Position numbers and translations under genes: made by a program. The notes under the pieces are model-generated. The model saw only the letters and a program-made list of their open reading frames with translations. It was not told the DNA's origin and did not search any database. DNA of 64,000 bases from JAGVSR01 sp963778225 (lineage in GTDB: Bacteria; Pseudomonadota; Alphaproteobacteria; Rhizobiales; Hyphomicrobiaceae): positions 62,001-126,000 of the forward strand of contig CAVZTR010000005.1 of NCBI GenBank assembly GCA_963778225.1, given 5' to 3'. This document shows positions 8,939 to 17,377 of the stretch, piece by piece (position 1 is the first letter of the stretch; every line of letters starts with the position of its first letter).

Positions 8939-9001
8939 TGCGGCACTGGCACCCGCGACGAGCCTTGCCGCCGCACCGCTTCCCGCGCTAGGTCACGTGA
9001 G

Positions 9002-9775
9002 ATGAGCCTGAAAACCCGCATCATTCCCTGCCTCGACGTCAAGGACGGCCGCGTCGTCAAGGGCGTGAACTTCGTCGACCTCATCGATGCCGGCGATCCC
9101 GTCGAGGCCGCAGCAGCCTACGATGCCGCCGGTGCCGACGAACTCTGCTTCCTCGACATCACGGCCAGCCACGAAAATCGCGACACGATCTTTGACATCG
9201 TGGAACGCACCGCAGAACGCTGTTTCATGCCGCTCACAGTCGGTGGCGGCGTGCGCACCGTTGACGACATTCGCAAGCTCCTGGAGGCTGGCGCCGACAA
9301 GGTTTCCATCAACACGGCCGCCGTCTTCAACCGGCAGTTCGTGAAGGAAGCGAGCGAGAAATTCGGCGCGCAGTGCATCGTCGTCGCGATCGACGCAAAG
9401 AAGGTATCGGGCCCGGACGAATCCGATCGCTGGGAGATCTTCACGCACGGCGGCCGCAAGCCGACCGGCATCGACGCGATTGACTACGCAAAAGAGGTCG
9501 TTGCCCTTGGCGCCGGCGAAATCCTTCTCACGTCCATGGATCGCGACGGCACCAAAGCCGGCTTCGACATCGCCTTGACCCGCGCCATCGCCGATGCCGT
9601 GTCTGTCCCCGTCATCGCCTCAGGCGGCGTTGGCAACCTCGACCACCTCGTCGACGGCGTGAAGAATGGCCATGCCAGCGCCGTACTCGCCGCGTCCATC
9701 TTCCACTTCGGCACCTACACAATCGGCGACGCAAAAAAGCATATGGCCGCCGCCGGCATCGCCGTTCGCCCCTAG
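9002..9775 (+). CDS. hisF: Imidazole glycerol phosphate synthase, cyclase subunit HisF
   Basis: A 257-residue TIM barrel that, with the HisH glutaminase, makes imidazole glycerol phosphate and AICAR in histidine synthesis. Catalytic Asp12 lies in IIPCLDVKDGRVVKG, and the phosphate-binding loops MPLTVGGGVRT and PVIASGGVGN are intact. In many alphaproteobacteria hisF sits with hisH, hisA and hisE; here it stands alone between an MFS gene and convergent nth, so the rest of the pathway must be elsewhere. Confidence 0.97.
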   Translation: MSLKTRIIPCLDVKDGRVVKGVNFVDLIDAGDPVEAAAAYDAAGADELCFLDITASHENRDTIFDIVERTAERCFMPLTVGGGVRTVDDIRKLLEAGADKVSINTAAVFNRQFVKEASEKFGAQCIVVAIDAKKVSGPDESDRWEIFTHGGRKPTGIDAIDYAKEVVALGAGEILLTSMDRDGTKAGFDIALTRAIADAVSVPVIASGGVGNLDHLVDGVKNGHASAVLAASIFHFGTYTIGDAKKHMAAAGIAVRP

Positions 9776-9816
9776 GCAAAGCCCGCGATTGCGCCTGTCT
9801 CCCGTCCGTACTTACG

Positions 9817-10557
9817 CTAAATCCGCTTGTCCTTGGAAAAGCACAAATCGGCAATCACGCAGGTTTCGCAGAGCGGCCTGACAGCCTTGCACGTGTATCG
9901 CCCATGCAGGATCAGCCAATGGTGGGCGTGCAAGAGATAAGTCTGCGGCACGATCTTCATCAAATCCGCTTCCACCGCGTCCGGCGTTTTGCCTTTCGAA
10001 AGCCACAGCCGGTGTGACACACGGAACACATGCGTATCGACCGCCATCGTCGCATGGCCGAACGCCATGTTCATCACCACGTTGGCCGTCTTCCGCCCGA
10101 CACCGGGAAGCGACTGCAGCACGTCGCGATCTTCCGGAACCACACCTCCGTGTTCAGCGATGAGCTTTTCCGAAAGCAGGATCACGTTCTTGGCTTTGTT
10201 TCGGAAAAGGCCGATCGTCTTGATGAGGTCGCGAACCTTATCTTCTCCCAGCGCAACCATTTTTTCCGGCGTATCCGCGAGTTCGAAGAGCCGCCGCGTC
10301 GCCTTGTTCACACCCGCGTCGGTCGCCTGCGCCGAAAGCACCACGGCAACCAACAAGGTAAAGGGGTTGCTATGCTCCAGTTCACCCTGGGGTTCCGGTT
10401 CGACGGCATGGAACCGGCGAAAGATCTCTTCGATTTCCTCAGTCGTACGCTTACGAGGACGCGGACGCGGCTTCGGCCTTGCAACGACGACCGCCTCATC
10501 TTTCAGCGATGTTCCAGCCGAAGTCGTCTTCCCTTTTCTCGCGAGGAGGGGTTTCAT
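9817..10557 (-). CDS. nth: Endonuclease III
   Basis: A 246-residue base-excision-repair glycosylase/AP lyase for oxidised pyrimidines. The helix-hairpin-helix LPGVGRKTANVV carries the catalytic lysine, and the aspartate is in MAVDTHVFRVS. The [4Fe-4S] cluster ligands are C-x6-C-x2-C-x5-C near the C-terminus (CKAVRPLCETCVIADLC). The first 35 residues are a basic, proline-arginine-rich extension absent from E. coli Nth. The gene is divergent from the DUF2244 gene with about 30 bases between starts. Confidence 0.96.
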   Translation of the reverse strand: MKPLLARKGKTTSAGTSLKDEAVVVARPKPRPRPRKRTTEEIEEIFRRFHAVEPEPQGELEHSNPFTLLVAVVLSAQATDAGVNKATRRLFELADTPEKMVALGEDKVRDLIKTIGLFRNKAKNVILLSEKLIAEHGGVVPEDRDVLQSLPGVGRKTANVVMNMAFGHATMAVDTHVFRVSHRLWLSKGKTPDAVEADLMKIVPQTYLLHAHHWLILHGRYTCKAVRPLCETCVIADLCFSKDKRI

Positions 10558-10587
10558 GCGATTTGACCCTGAGCAAAGTCACGAGCC

Positions 10588-11091
10588 ATGACTGAACCTA
10601 AAGCCCCATCGCCAGACACCGGCATCTTCCGTGCCATTCTGCACCCCAACAGGTCCCTCTCCCAGACCGGCTTCCTACTCGTGCTAGGCTTCATCGGCTT
10701 CATCAGCTTCGCCTCCGGGATCGCATTCACCATGATGGGCGCGTGGCCCGTCCTAGGCTTTTACGGCCTCGACGTCCTGGCGATCTACGTCGCCTTCAAA
10801 ATCAACTACCGCTCCGGCAAGGCCTACGAACTGGTCGAACTCTCGCCAGAGCTTTTGAAGATCACCCAGGTCCAGCCCTCCGGCCAGAGCCGCAGCTTCG
10901 ATTTCAATCCCTATTGGGTAAAGGTCCTGCTCAACGAGTGGCCAGATGGAAGCGCAAACCTGAAGCTTGCCCTGCACGGAAACGAATTCGAATTTGCCCG
11001 CTTCCTCAACGCCGACGAGAAAAAGGATTTCGCGCAAGCCTTGCGCAACGCCCTAAGCAACGCTCGCGGCGCACCGGCCGCACTGGCGTAG
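10588..11091 (+). CDS. DUF2244 domain membrane protein
   Basis: A 167-residue protein with two transmembrane segments (about 25-70) and a cytoplasmic C-terminal domain, matching the DUF2244 family: ILHPNRSLS before the helices and the FNPYWVKV motif after them. The family is widespread in alphaproteobacteria next to nth, as here, but has no established function. No strong ribosome binding site is visible before ATG 10588. Confidence 0.85.
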   Translation: MTEPKAPSPDTGIFRAILHPNRSLSQTGFLLVLGFIGFISFASGIAFTMMGAWPVLGFYGLDVLAIYVAFKINYRSGKAYELVELSPELLKITQVQPSGQSRSFDFNPYWVKVLLNEWPDGSANLKLALHGNEFEFARFLNADEKKDFAQALRNALSNARGAPAALA

Positions 11092-11111
11092 GGCCCGTTT
11101 TAATCGTGATT

Positions 11112-11321
11112 TCAATCGTCGAGCATGGCCAACGCGGCGCGACGCTCGTTCGGCTTGATCTTGAGAAACTGGGCGCGGGCCGCTTTGACATCCTTGTCCG
11201 CGCCCGTCTCCGCCGCCTTCTTCAGCGCCACGGTCGCCGGATGTTCCGCCCCGCAGATGAACGACAAGGCCTGCCCCAGCCGTCCCATCATCGCCGCATC
11301 AAACTTGATGTCGTCGCTCAC
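11112..11321 (-). CDS. Small conserved hypothetical protein
   Basis: A 69-residue, mostly helical soluble protein with no recognised domain; KKAAETGADKDVKAARAQFLKIKPNERRAALAMLDD looks like a two-helix unit. The GTG start overlaps the TGA of the upstream glyoxalase-fold gene (GTGA), which implies translational coupling and supports its being real. A DNA-free cytoplasmic accessory role is only a guess. Confidence 0.7.
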   Translation of the reverse strand: MSDDIKFDAAMMGRLGQALSFICGAEHPATVALKKAAETGADKDVKAARAQFLKIKPNERRAALAMLDD

Positions 11322-11713
11322 TTGAACCGCCCGCGGCGCTGCAGCACCTCGATCTTATAGCCGTCCGGATCCTCGATGAAAAAGAACCGCCCGAACGGCT
11401 GACCCTCGTGCGTCATCTCCTTGATGTCCTTCGGCTGGAAGCCCGCCGCCTTGATTCGCGCGTGTTCGCCGTCGAGATCATCGACAACGAACGCAACGTG
11501 CCCATAGCCGTTTCCGAGATCGTACGGTTCAGTGCGGCTCTTGTTGACCGTCAGCTCGACTTCGAAATCGTTCTCGGGATTGCTCATGTAAGTGAGCGAG
11601 AAATCAGGCCAATCGCGCCGATCGGCAACCGTCAATCCAAAGCACTTCGAATAGAAATCAACCGACCGGGCCTCATCGAGAACCCGCACCATCATGTGCA
11701 CCGCCTTGGCCAT
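11318..11713 (-). CDS. VOC family protein, lactoylglutathione lyase-like
   Basis: A 131-residue vicinal-oxygen-chelate protein resembling glyoxalase I, which converts the methylglyoxal-glutathione hemithioacetal to lactoylglutathione. Metal-ligand positions of the family are visible: His near the start (AVHMMVRVLD), Glu in FEVELTVN, His in YGHVAFVVDD and Glu in YKIEVLQ. ATG 11713 has GGAG 8 bases upstream; the reading frame extends 13 codons further but without a start signal. It overlaps the following small gene by four bases. Confidence 0.88.
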   Translation of the reverse strand: MAKAVHMMVRVLDEARSVDFYSKCFGLTVADRRDWPDFSLTYMSNPENDFEVELTVNKSRTEPYDLGNGYGHVAFVVDDLDGEHARIKAAGFQPKDIKEMTHEGQPFGRFFFIEDPDGYKIEVLQRRGRFK

Positions 11714-11742
11714 CGTCCGATCTCCTTTGACAGTGTTGAGGC

Positions 11743-12351
11743 TCAAAGCCACGGACGCGACGATGCCGCCTTCTCCTCATACGTCCGGATCGCGTCCTGC
11801 TTCTGCATCGTCAACCCGACCGCGTCGAGCCCATTGAGCAGGCAGTGCTTGCGGAATGGATCGATCTCGAACTTGATCACCCCACCATCCGGCCCCCGGA
11901 TCTCCTGAGCTTCGAGATCCACAGTCACGGTCGCGTTCGAACCGCGCTGCGCATCGTCCATCAGCTTGTCGACGTCGGCCTGCGGAAGCTTGATCGGCAG
12001 AATGCCGTTCTGGAAGCAGTTGTTGTAGAAAATGTCGGCAAAGTCGGGAGCGATGACACAGCGGATCCCGAAATCGAGCAACGCCCACGGGGCATGTTCG
12101 CGCGATGACCCGCAGCCGAAGTTCTCGCCCGTCACCAGGATGGTCGCGTTACGATACGCCGGTTTGTTGAGCACGAAGTCTGCGATCTCGGTTCCGGTCG
12201 CATTGTCGTAGCGCATCTCGAAGAACAGCGACTTGCCAAGCCCCGTCCGCTTGATCGTCTTCAGAAACTGCTTCGGGATGATCATGTCGGTATCGATGTT
12301 GCGCAAGGGCAGGGGAGCGGCAACACCGGTGAGCTTGACGAACTTATCCAT
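11743..12351 (-). CDS. leuD: 3-isopropylmalate dehydratase small subunit
   Basis: A 202-residue swivel-domain subunit of isopropylmalate isomerase in leucine synthesis. Family segments PLPLRNIDTDMIIPKQFL, ENFGCGSSREHAPWALLDFGI and CVIAPDFADIFYNNCFQNGILP are intact. Its partner leuC is at 20317, about 8 kb away and on the other strand, so the two subunits are not in one operon. Confidence 0.97.
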   Translation of the reverse strand: MDKFVKLTGVAAPLPLRNIDTDMIIPKQFLKTIKRTGLGKSLFFEMRYDNATGTEIADFVLNKPAYRNATILVTGENFGCGSSREHAPWALLDFGIRCVIAPDFADIFYNNCFQNGILPIKLPQADVDKLMDDAQRGSNATVTVDLEAQEIRGPDGGVIKFEIDPFRKHCLLNGLDAVGLTMQKQDAIRTYEEKAASSRPWL

Positions 12352-12381
12352 CGCGTCCTCTAGGTCGAAGGGCGCTGTTTA

Positions 12382-12825
12382 TCACGCCCTCAATGCGTCG
12401 GCCAAAGCCCGGAAGTAGCCCTCCGCCGCCGTCAGCCGGTCGACGGCCGCGTGGTGCAGGGTCTCTTGCGGCAAGGCAGGGGGAGCTACCCCCGCATCGG
12501 CCGGGCGAAGCTGTTCAAGGCGCCTTTTAACGCCAGCCAGCTTGCGCCCGTCAAGATGGCGATGCAGCACGCCGACGATGGTTTCCAAATACCCTGAAAT
12601 CCGGCCGAATTCCCGCACGATCGCCCGCTGCGCCGGCAGGTTCTGCGGCTCACCCTCGAGCTTGTGGTGCGCCTCCGCCGCCCGCGCCAGCGTAGCCGCG
12701 ATCTCCTCCGCGTAGCGCGCGACCTTCTCCCGCCGCACCCCATCGAGCTTCATCAGCTGCCCCGCCCAGCGGTGCAACAGTTCGGCCAATGCCAGAATTC
12801 GTTTGGAATAATCGGGAACCCGCAT
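12382..12825 (-). CDS. Hypothetical helical protein
   Basis: A 147-residue protein rich in Ala, Arg, Glu and Leu, predicted to be almost all helix; I recognise no domain. ATG 12825 has GAGG 7 bases upstream. It lies 30 bases upstream of leuD in the same direction, so it may share a transcript with leuD, but there is no functional clue. Confidence 0.7.
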   Translation of the reverse strand: MRVPDYSKRILALAELLHRWAGQLMKLDGVRREKVARYAEEIAATLARAAEAHHKLEGEPQNLPAQRAIVREFGRISGYLETIVGVLHRHLDGRKLAGVKRRLEQLRPADAGVAPPALPQETLHHAAVDRLTAAEGYFRALADALRA

Positions 12826-12901
12826 CCAGCGCCTCGTCTGCAATCCGGCATCGGCCGGCGACGAGGGTCAGTCTAGGATGTGCATCAACCGCGGGGATAA
12901 C

Positions 12902-13465
12902 TCAGCGGATCGTCGGATCGGCGTAGCACTTGCGCATGTATTCGCACCGGTGCGAGCCCGATAGATGCATGCTCGAACCCTTGGCCGGCGAGATGAACTT
13001 GCAGATCTCGTCCAGACCGCCTTCCGTCAGCCAGCCCTGCCGCCGCCCGCGCTGCACGGCGAAGCAATCCGCCGTCTCCTCGTCGGGGCCACGGAATTGG
13101 TGCCCGCACTCGTGCGCATAAATCCAAAGCTTCACCGGCGTGGAAACGCGATCGAGCAGCTTTGGGTTGAGAATCAGGAACCCAGGGTAGGCCGCGCCAT
13201 AATCGTCGAGGCTCTTGTCGATCACCGTCGGCCGCTGACCGCACACCTGCTGCCGGCCATCGAGTTTCAATTCTCCCGGCTTCAGGATAGGCGCTCCACC
13301 GACATGCTCCGAGTATTCTTCCGGTGTCGGGATCGCGTCATCGGCCAGACACGGACCAGCCAACGCCAGCAGCACACTGGCGGTCAGGGTCAGCGCACGA
13401 AGTCTCAGGGCCATCATTGATCCGAGAAATTGCCCAGTGCTCTCGACGAGCAGCATCGCTACCAT
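12902..13465 (-). CDS. Secreted HExxH (zincin-like) protein of unknown role
   Basis: An exported protein of about 170-187 residues. A signal peptide (LTLTASVLLALAGPCLA) is followed by a small domain with HECGHQFRGPDEETADCFAVQRG: an HExxH zinc motif with a downstream E-x2-AD segment as in small metallopeptidases. Several cysteines suggest disulfides in the periplasm. ATG 13465 has GGAGG 8 bases upstream, whereas ATG 13417 would place the signal peptide at the very N-terminus; I cannot decide between them. Peptidase activity is inferred from the motif only. Confidence 0.75.
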   Translation of the reverse strand: MVAMLLVESTGQFLGSMMALRLRALTLTASVLLALAGPCLADDAIPTPEEYSEHVGGAPILKPGELKLDGRQQVCGQRPTVIDKSLDDYGAAYPGFLILNPKLLDRVSTPVKLWIYAHECGHQFRGPDEETADCFAVQRGRRQGWLTEGGLDEICKFISPAKGSSMHLSGSHRCEYMRKCYADPTIR

Positions 13466-13541
13466 CGCCCACCCTCCGCTGCCGCGCAAGACCCGCCACG
13501 AACGTGATCGACATGTGTTGCAGCAACCCCGCCTAGGTCTA

Positions 13542-13958
13542 TCAACCCAGAGAATCCTGCTCGATCTCTTCCATATCCGCGTCGGAAAACCCGAAATGGT
13601 GGCCGATTTCGTGCACGAGCACGTGCGTAATCAGATCGCCCAGCGTTTCTCCCTCCTCAGCCCAGTAGTCGAGAATGGCACGGCGATACAGAAACACCAT
13701 GTCCGGTTCGCGCGGCGCGTCGGAAACGCTCTTTTTGTCGAGGCTGACACCCTGATACAGGCCCATGAGATCGAGCGGGCTCTCGATGCCCAACTCGTCC
13801 AGCACCTCGTCGATGGCGAATTCCTCGCACCGGATGACCAGATCGCCGCACATCTGCCGGAAGTCGGGGGGCAGTCGGTTCCAGGCTTGCCCGGCCAGTC
13901 GTTCAAAGTCCGCGAGCGTCGGCGCCGTGGCCTGACCCCAATCAAAATTGTCAGCCAT
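13542..13958 (-). CDS. Metallopeptidase family protein (Zincin_1 type)
   Basis: A 138-residue cytoplasmic protein of the minimal zincin family (formerly DUF1025). The active site HVLVHEIGHHFGFSDADME gives HExxHxxGxxD, and the segment DLMGLYQGVSLDKKS is typical. ATG 13958 gives the usual family length; the open frame extends further without homology. Natural substrates of this family are not known. It has no operon partner: the secreted HExxH gene downstream is about 75 bases away. Confidence 0.9.
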   Translation of the reverse strand: MADNFDWGQATAPTLADFERLAGQAWNRLPPDFRQMCGDLVIRCEEFAIDEVLDELGIESPLDLMGLYQGVSLDKKSVSDAPREPDMVFLYRRAILDYWAEEGETLGDLITHVLVHEIGHHFGFSDADMEEIEQDSLG

Positions 13959-14170
13959 GGCCGTTCCCGCTCCTGTCCATGGTATCCCGCCCCGGTCGAA
14001 GCCGGGCGCGGGGCTTACCATCACGGCAATCGGGCAACAAGAAGAAGCTGGCAGCCAGGCGCTGGAGGGGCACACCCTGCGACCGCGCGCCCCGTCCACC
14101 ACGCTCAGGGAGTGGTATTCTGGCATCGGCCATTCAGGGAACCTGAGGCCAATGCCACCGTTTCCCCCGC

Positions 14171-15136
14171 ATGCTGCAAACTCTAGAACTTGATCCATCG
14201 TCAGGCCGGCCAACCGTGTTGCCTCAAAAGCGTATTATTGGGCGCCCGCCAGGACCGCGTGTGTGGGCCTCGGCCGAAGTGCCGGATCTTGCCGAACTGA
14301 GCCGCCGCTCACCACAACGCGCTGGCGACATCGCCTTCCGCAATTTCTGCGAACCTCATCGCTCCGAACGGCGCGAAGCGGGCCATACGTTTCTCGTCCG
14401 TCGCGCGCGCCGCTTCTTGAAAGATGCACGACAGCTCACCGTCCCCTCTCCACACGGCGATATTCCCGTTTATGTCTTCGAGCCGGAAACCAAAACACCC
14501 CGCGCCACCATTTTGGTTGCGCACGGCTGGACCGCCGAAGCCTCATTCATGACGTTGTTCGGCGAGCGTCTGCGGCACATGGGAGCCCGCGCCGTGCTGC
14601 TGGACGCGCCGGCGCACGGGAAATGCAAGCGCAGCCGATCGACCGTCGTCGATTACACGGAATCGATCTTGCGCGTTGCCGATGTCTTCAAGCCCGACTA
14701 CGCGCTCGCCCACTCGATGGGTTGCTTCGCGGTCCTTCACGCCGGCGGCGGCGGCCCGCCCTTTCGTCGCAAATACGACTTCAAGCGCTATGTCCTCATC
14801 GGTCCACCGAATGAATTCGGCCGCATCACGCGCGAGTTCGCCGATGCCCGCCACATGACCCCAACGGCTCGCGTCAACTTCGAAAGGCATTTGGAACGCG
14901 TTGCACACCGGTCGCTCGGGACATTCACCGCCACGCAACTATTGCGTGCGGCCGACCGCCCCGCCCTGCTGCTCCATGCTCGGGACGACTTTGAGGTGCC
15001 GATTGGCAACTCGGAAGAGATTGCGACGGCTTGCCCAGCCGCCCAACTGATCCCCTTCGACGGGATGGGACACCGAAAAATCCTCTCGTCCCCGCAGGTT
15101 GTGCGCGCCGCCGTCGGATTTCTCCTCAAGGATTGA
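14171..15136 (+). CDS. Alpha/beta hydrolase
   Basis: A 321-residue hydrolase without signal peptide. The core fold starts near residue 90 (TILVAHGWTAEASFM, oxyanion-hole region); the nucleophile serine is in LAHSMGCF, and the acid and histidine are probably in LLHARDDFEVPI and DGMGHRKIL. The N-terminal 90 residues are a basic, arginine-rich extension of unknown role. Single gene between the divergent zincin gene and trxB. Substrate unknown. Confidence 0.85.
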   Translation: MLQTLELDPSSGRPTVLPQKRIIGRPPGPRVWASAEVPDLAELSRRSPQRAGDIAFRNFCEPHRSERREAGHTFLVRRARRFLKDARQLTVPSPHGDIPVYVFEPETKTPRATILVAHGWTAEASFMTLFGERLRHMGARAVLLDAPAHGKCKRSRSTVVDYTESILRVADVFKPDYALAHSMGCFAVLHAGGGGPPFRRKYDFKRYVLIGPPNEFGRITREFADARHMTPTARVNFERHLERVAHRSLGTFTATQLLRAADRPALLLHARDDFEVPIGNSEEIATACPAAQLIPFDGMGHRKILSSPQVVRAAVGFLLKD

Positions 15137-15259
15137 CGGAATCCCCGAGGGGCTCGCGAATCCGCTCGGCCGGGGCTATATGAGCCCCAGTGAAACGCGG
15201 CCATCGGATGCGATGGTCGAGAGCGGCGGCCAGAGCTGCCTCCTGCCGGGATTGCGATC

Positions 15260-16225
15260 ATGACAACCGCCAAGCATTCGAAAGTCATCATCCTGGGTTC
15301 GGGGCCCGCAGGCTACACGGCGGCCATCTATGCCGCGCGCGCCATGCTGAAGCCCGTCATGATCCAAGGCAGCCAGCCCGGCGGCCAGCTCACCATCACC
15401 ACCGACGTCGAAAACTATCCAGGCTTCGCCGACGTGATTCAGGGCCCCTGGCTCATGGATCAGATGCGCGCCCAGGCCGAGCACGTCGGCACCGAAATCA
15501 TCATGGACCACATCGTCAAGGTGGACCTCAAGAACCGCCCGTTCCGTCTCGATGGCGACAGCGGCGATGTCTATACCTGCGATGTCCTCATCATCTGCAC
15601 CGGTGCGCAGGCTCGCTGGCTCGGCATTCCATCCGAGGAGGCCTTCCAAGGCTTCGGCGTCTCGGCGTGCGCAACTTGCGATGGCTTCTTCTACAAGGGC
15701 AAAGAAGTCGTGGTCGTCGGCGGCGGCAACACAGCCGTTGAAGAAGCTCTGTTCCTGACCAACTTTGCCAGCCGCGTGACGGTCGTTCACCGCCGCGACA
15801 GCTTCCGCGCGGAAAAAATTCTGCAGGATCGCCTGATGAAGAACCCCAAGATCGAAGTGATTTGGGATTCCGCAATTGAGGAAATCGTCGGCAGCACCGA
15901 TCCGAAAACCGTCACCGGCGTGCGCCTGAAAAACGTCAAGACCGGCAAGATCACCGATCGCAAGACCGATGGCGTTTTCATCGCCATCGGTCACTCGCCC
16001 GCGACCGAGCTTTTCAAAGGCCAGTTGCCAATGACGCAAGGCGGCTATCTCATCACGAAGCCGGATTCGACCGCGACCGACATTCCAGGCGTCTTTGCCG
16101 CCGGCGACGTGAAAGACGAAGTCTATCGTCAGGCCGTCACCGCGGCCGGCATGGGCTGCATGGCGGCTTTGGAAGCCGAACGCTTCCTCGCCCACGCCTC
16201 GGTCCACGCCGCCGCCGCGGAATAA
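15260..16225 (+). CDS. trxB: Thioredoxin reductase
   Basis: A 321-residue FAD/NADPH flavoprotein that reduces thioredoxin in the cytosol. The FAD-binding GSGPAGYTAAIYAAR, the redox pair Cys137-Ala-Thr-Cys140-Asp and the NADPH site VVVGGGNTAVEEAL are all present, and the C-terminal FAAGDVKDEVYRQAVTAAG is intact. In rhizobia trxB is close to the LysR gene lsrB; here an lsrB-like gene lies about 2.9 kb downstream with three other genes in between. Confidence 0.97.
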   Translation: MTTAKHSKVIILGSGPAGYTAAIYAARAMLKPVMIQGSQPGGQLTITTDVENYPGFADVIQGPWLMDQMRAQAEHVGTEIIMDHIVKVDLKNRPFRLDGDSGDVYTCDVLIICTGAQARWLGIPSEEAFQGFGVSACATCDGFFYKGKEVVVVGGGNTAVEEALFLTNFASRVTVVHRRDSFRAEKILQDRLMKNPKIEVIWDSAIEEIVGSTDPKTVTGVRLKNVKTGKITDRKTDGVFIAIGHSPATELFKGQLPMTQGGYLITKPDSTATDIPGVFAAGDVKDEVYRQAVTAAGMGCMAALEAERFLAHASVHAAAAE

Positions 16226-16234
16226 CAGCGCTCC

Positions 16235-17182
16235 TCAAGCCGCCATCTTGCACGCGTGGCCAATGCTCGCCACGTGGCGATGGTCCGTCCCGCAGCACCC
16301 GCCAAGAATTGTAATGTGCGGAAATCGCGTCCGCAACGTGCGGTACTGCTGGCCCAGTTCGACCGGATTGCCGTCATCGAGATCGGGCGACTGATCGAGT
16401 TCCTCGTGGCTGCGCTGCGATGCATTGGCTCTAATCCCGCGCAGCCGCTGCATCCACGTCGCTCCCGCTTCGAGAGCTTGCATGAAATGGACCGGATGGG
16501 CGCAGTTGATCATGTAGTAGGCAGGACCACCGCCGGTCTGATCATCGACCGCCTCGATCGCCTCGCGCAAACTCTGCCCCGCGGGCAAACGGCCATCGGT
16601 CTCCACCGTGAAGGAAATCGCCACGGGAATGTTGGCGCGCTGCGCGGCGCGCGTAATGCCGGCGGCCTCAGGCACATTGTTCATGGTGAACGCCGTCACC
16701 ATGTCGGCGTTCGTATCCGCAAACGATTCAATCTGCGCGCTATGATAAGCTTCCGCCTCGCTCCCGCTCATCACATTACCGGCGACATAGCCATCTCCGC
16801 GCGGACCGATCGCACCACTGAGCACGATCGGAAAATCACCGCCGACATACTCCGCCCGCAACTCATCCATCAGCGCCACGGCCTGACGGTTGACCGCCGC
16901 CAAAGCCTCTTCCGAATATCCGAGCTTCTCGCCCCAATCGGCGTTCGCTCGCCACGTCGGCGTATCGAGGACGAACCCATATCCGCCGCTCTGCGCTGTT
17001 GCGAGAAACGGCCGGCTGTAGTCGGTCAGCTTCGCGCGCCCTTCGGCGTCGCGCATGAGATGAAACGATGCGAAATGAGGGAGTTCGACGCCCTGATGGA
17101 AGATCAGGCTCGTCTCGAGCCCGCCGTCCGTCAAAAACAATCGGTCCTGCATCTGGGGCAGTCCGTCACGATACATGCTCAT
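16235..17182 (-). CDS. Homocysteine S-methyltransferase family protein
   Basis: A 315-residue TIM-barrel methyltransferase of the MmuM/BhmT family, which moves a methyl group to homocysteine. Three zinc-ligand cysteines are placed as expected: one in MINCAHP and the Cys-Cys pair in GGCCGTDHRH. The N-terminal FLTDGGLETSLIF is the family's opening motif. The natural methyl donor (S-methylmethionine, betaine or other) cannot be read from sequence. Start ATG 17182 follows AGAGG. It is convergent with trxB (10-base gap) and divergent from a TetR gene that may control it. Confidence 0.88.
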   Translation of the reverse strand: MSMYRDGLPQMQDRLFLTDGGLETSLIFHQGVELPHFASFHLMRDAEGRAKLTDYSRPFLATAQSGGYGFVLDTPTWRANADWGEKLGYSEEALAAVNRQAVALMDELRAEYVGGDFPIVLSGAIGPRGDGYVAGNVMSGSEAEAYHSAQIESFADTNADMVTAFTMNNVPEAAGITRAAQRANIPVAISFTVETDGRLPAGQSLREAIEAVDDQTGGGPAYYMINCAHPVHFMQALEAGATWMQRLRGIRANASQRSHEELDQSPDLDDGNPVELGQQYRTLRTRFPHITILGGCCGTDHRHVASIGHACKMAA

Positions 17183-17262
17183 GGGTGCCTCTCTGTGTGC
17201 GCTTTCAGGTCCGCGAACACTACCGGGGCGGTCGCGAGCACTCTAGCGAGCGCGCGGTACAG

Positions 17263-17290
17263 TTGCGTCAGAAATTCATTTCTCTATAAT
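17263..17290 (+). promoter_or_regulatory. Sigma-70-type promoter for the second TetR gene
   Basis: TTGCGT and a perfect TATAAT are separated by 16 bases in an AT-rich patch about 90 bases upstream of the TetR start at 17378. Confidence 0.55.
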
Positions 17291-17359
17291 ATTCAAAGGT
17301 TTGAAGACGGATGATCGCCGCGTCGAATATCCAGGCAGCGCTGTCCAGCCGGCGCTACC

Positions 17360-17372
17360 GTACCGAAGGTAC
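17360..17372. promoter_or_regulatory. Palindrome over the ribosome binding site of TetR 2
   Basis: GTACC-GAA-GGTAC is a perfect 5+5 inverted repeat that includes the GAAGG ribosome binding site of the TetR gene starting at 17378. It is a candidate self-operator, or a small hairpin hiding the ribosome site. Confidence 0.4.
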
Positions 17373-17377
17373 AGTCG

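Noticed and set aside
8941..8975. Sigma-54 (-24/-12) promoter before hisF
   Set aside because: TGGCAC is present but the TTGC element is 12 rather than 5 bases downstream, so the GG/GC spacing is wrong.
15176..16207. Long open frame (343 codons) antisense to trxB
   Set aside because: The protein is compositionally a mirror of trxB, has no recognisable domain, and trxB is fully conserved on the other strand. High GC makes long antisense frames common.
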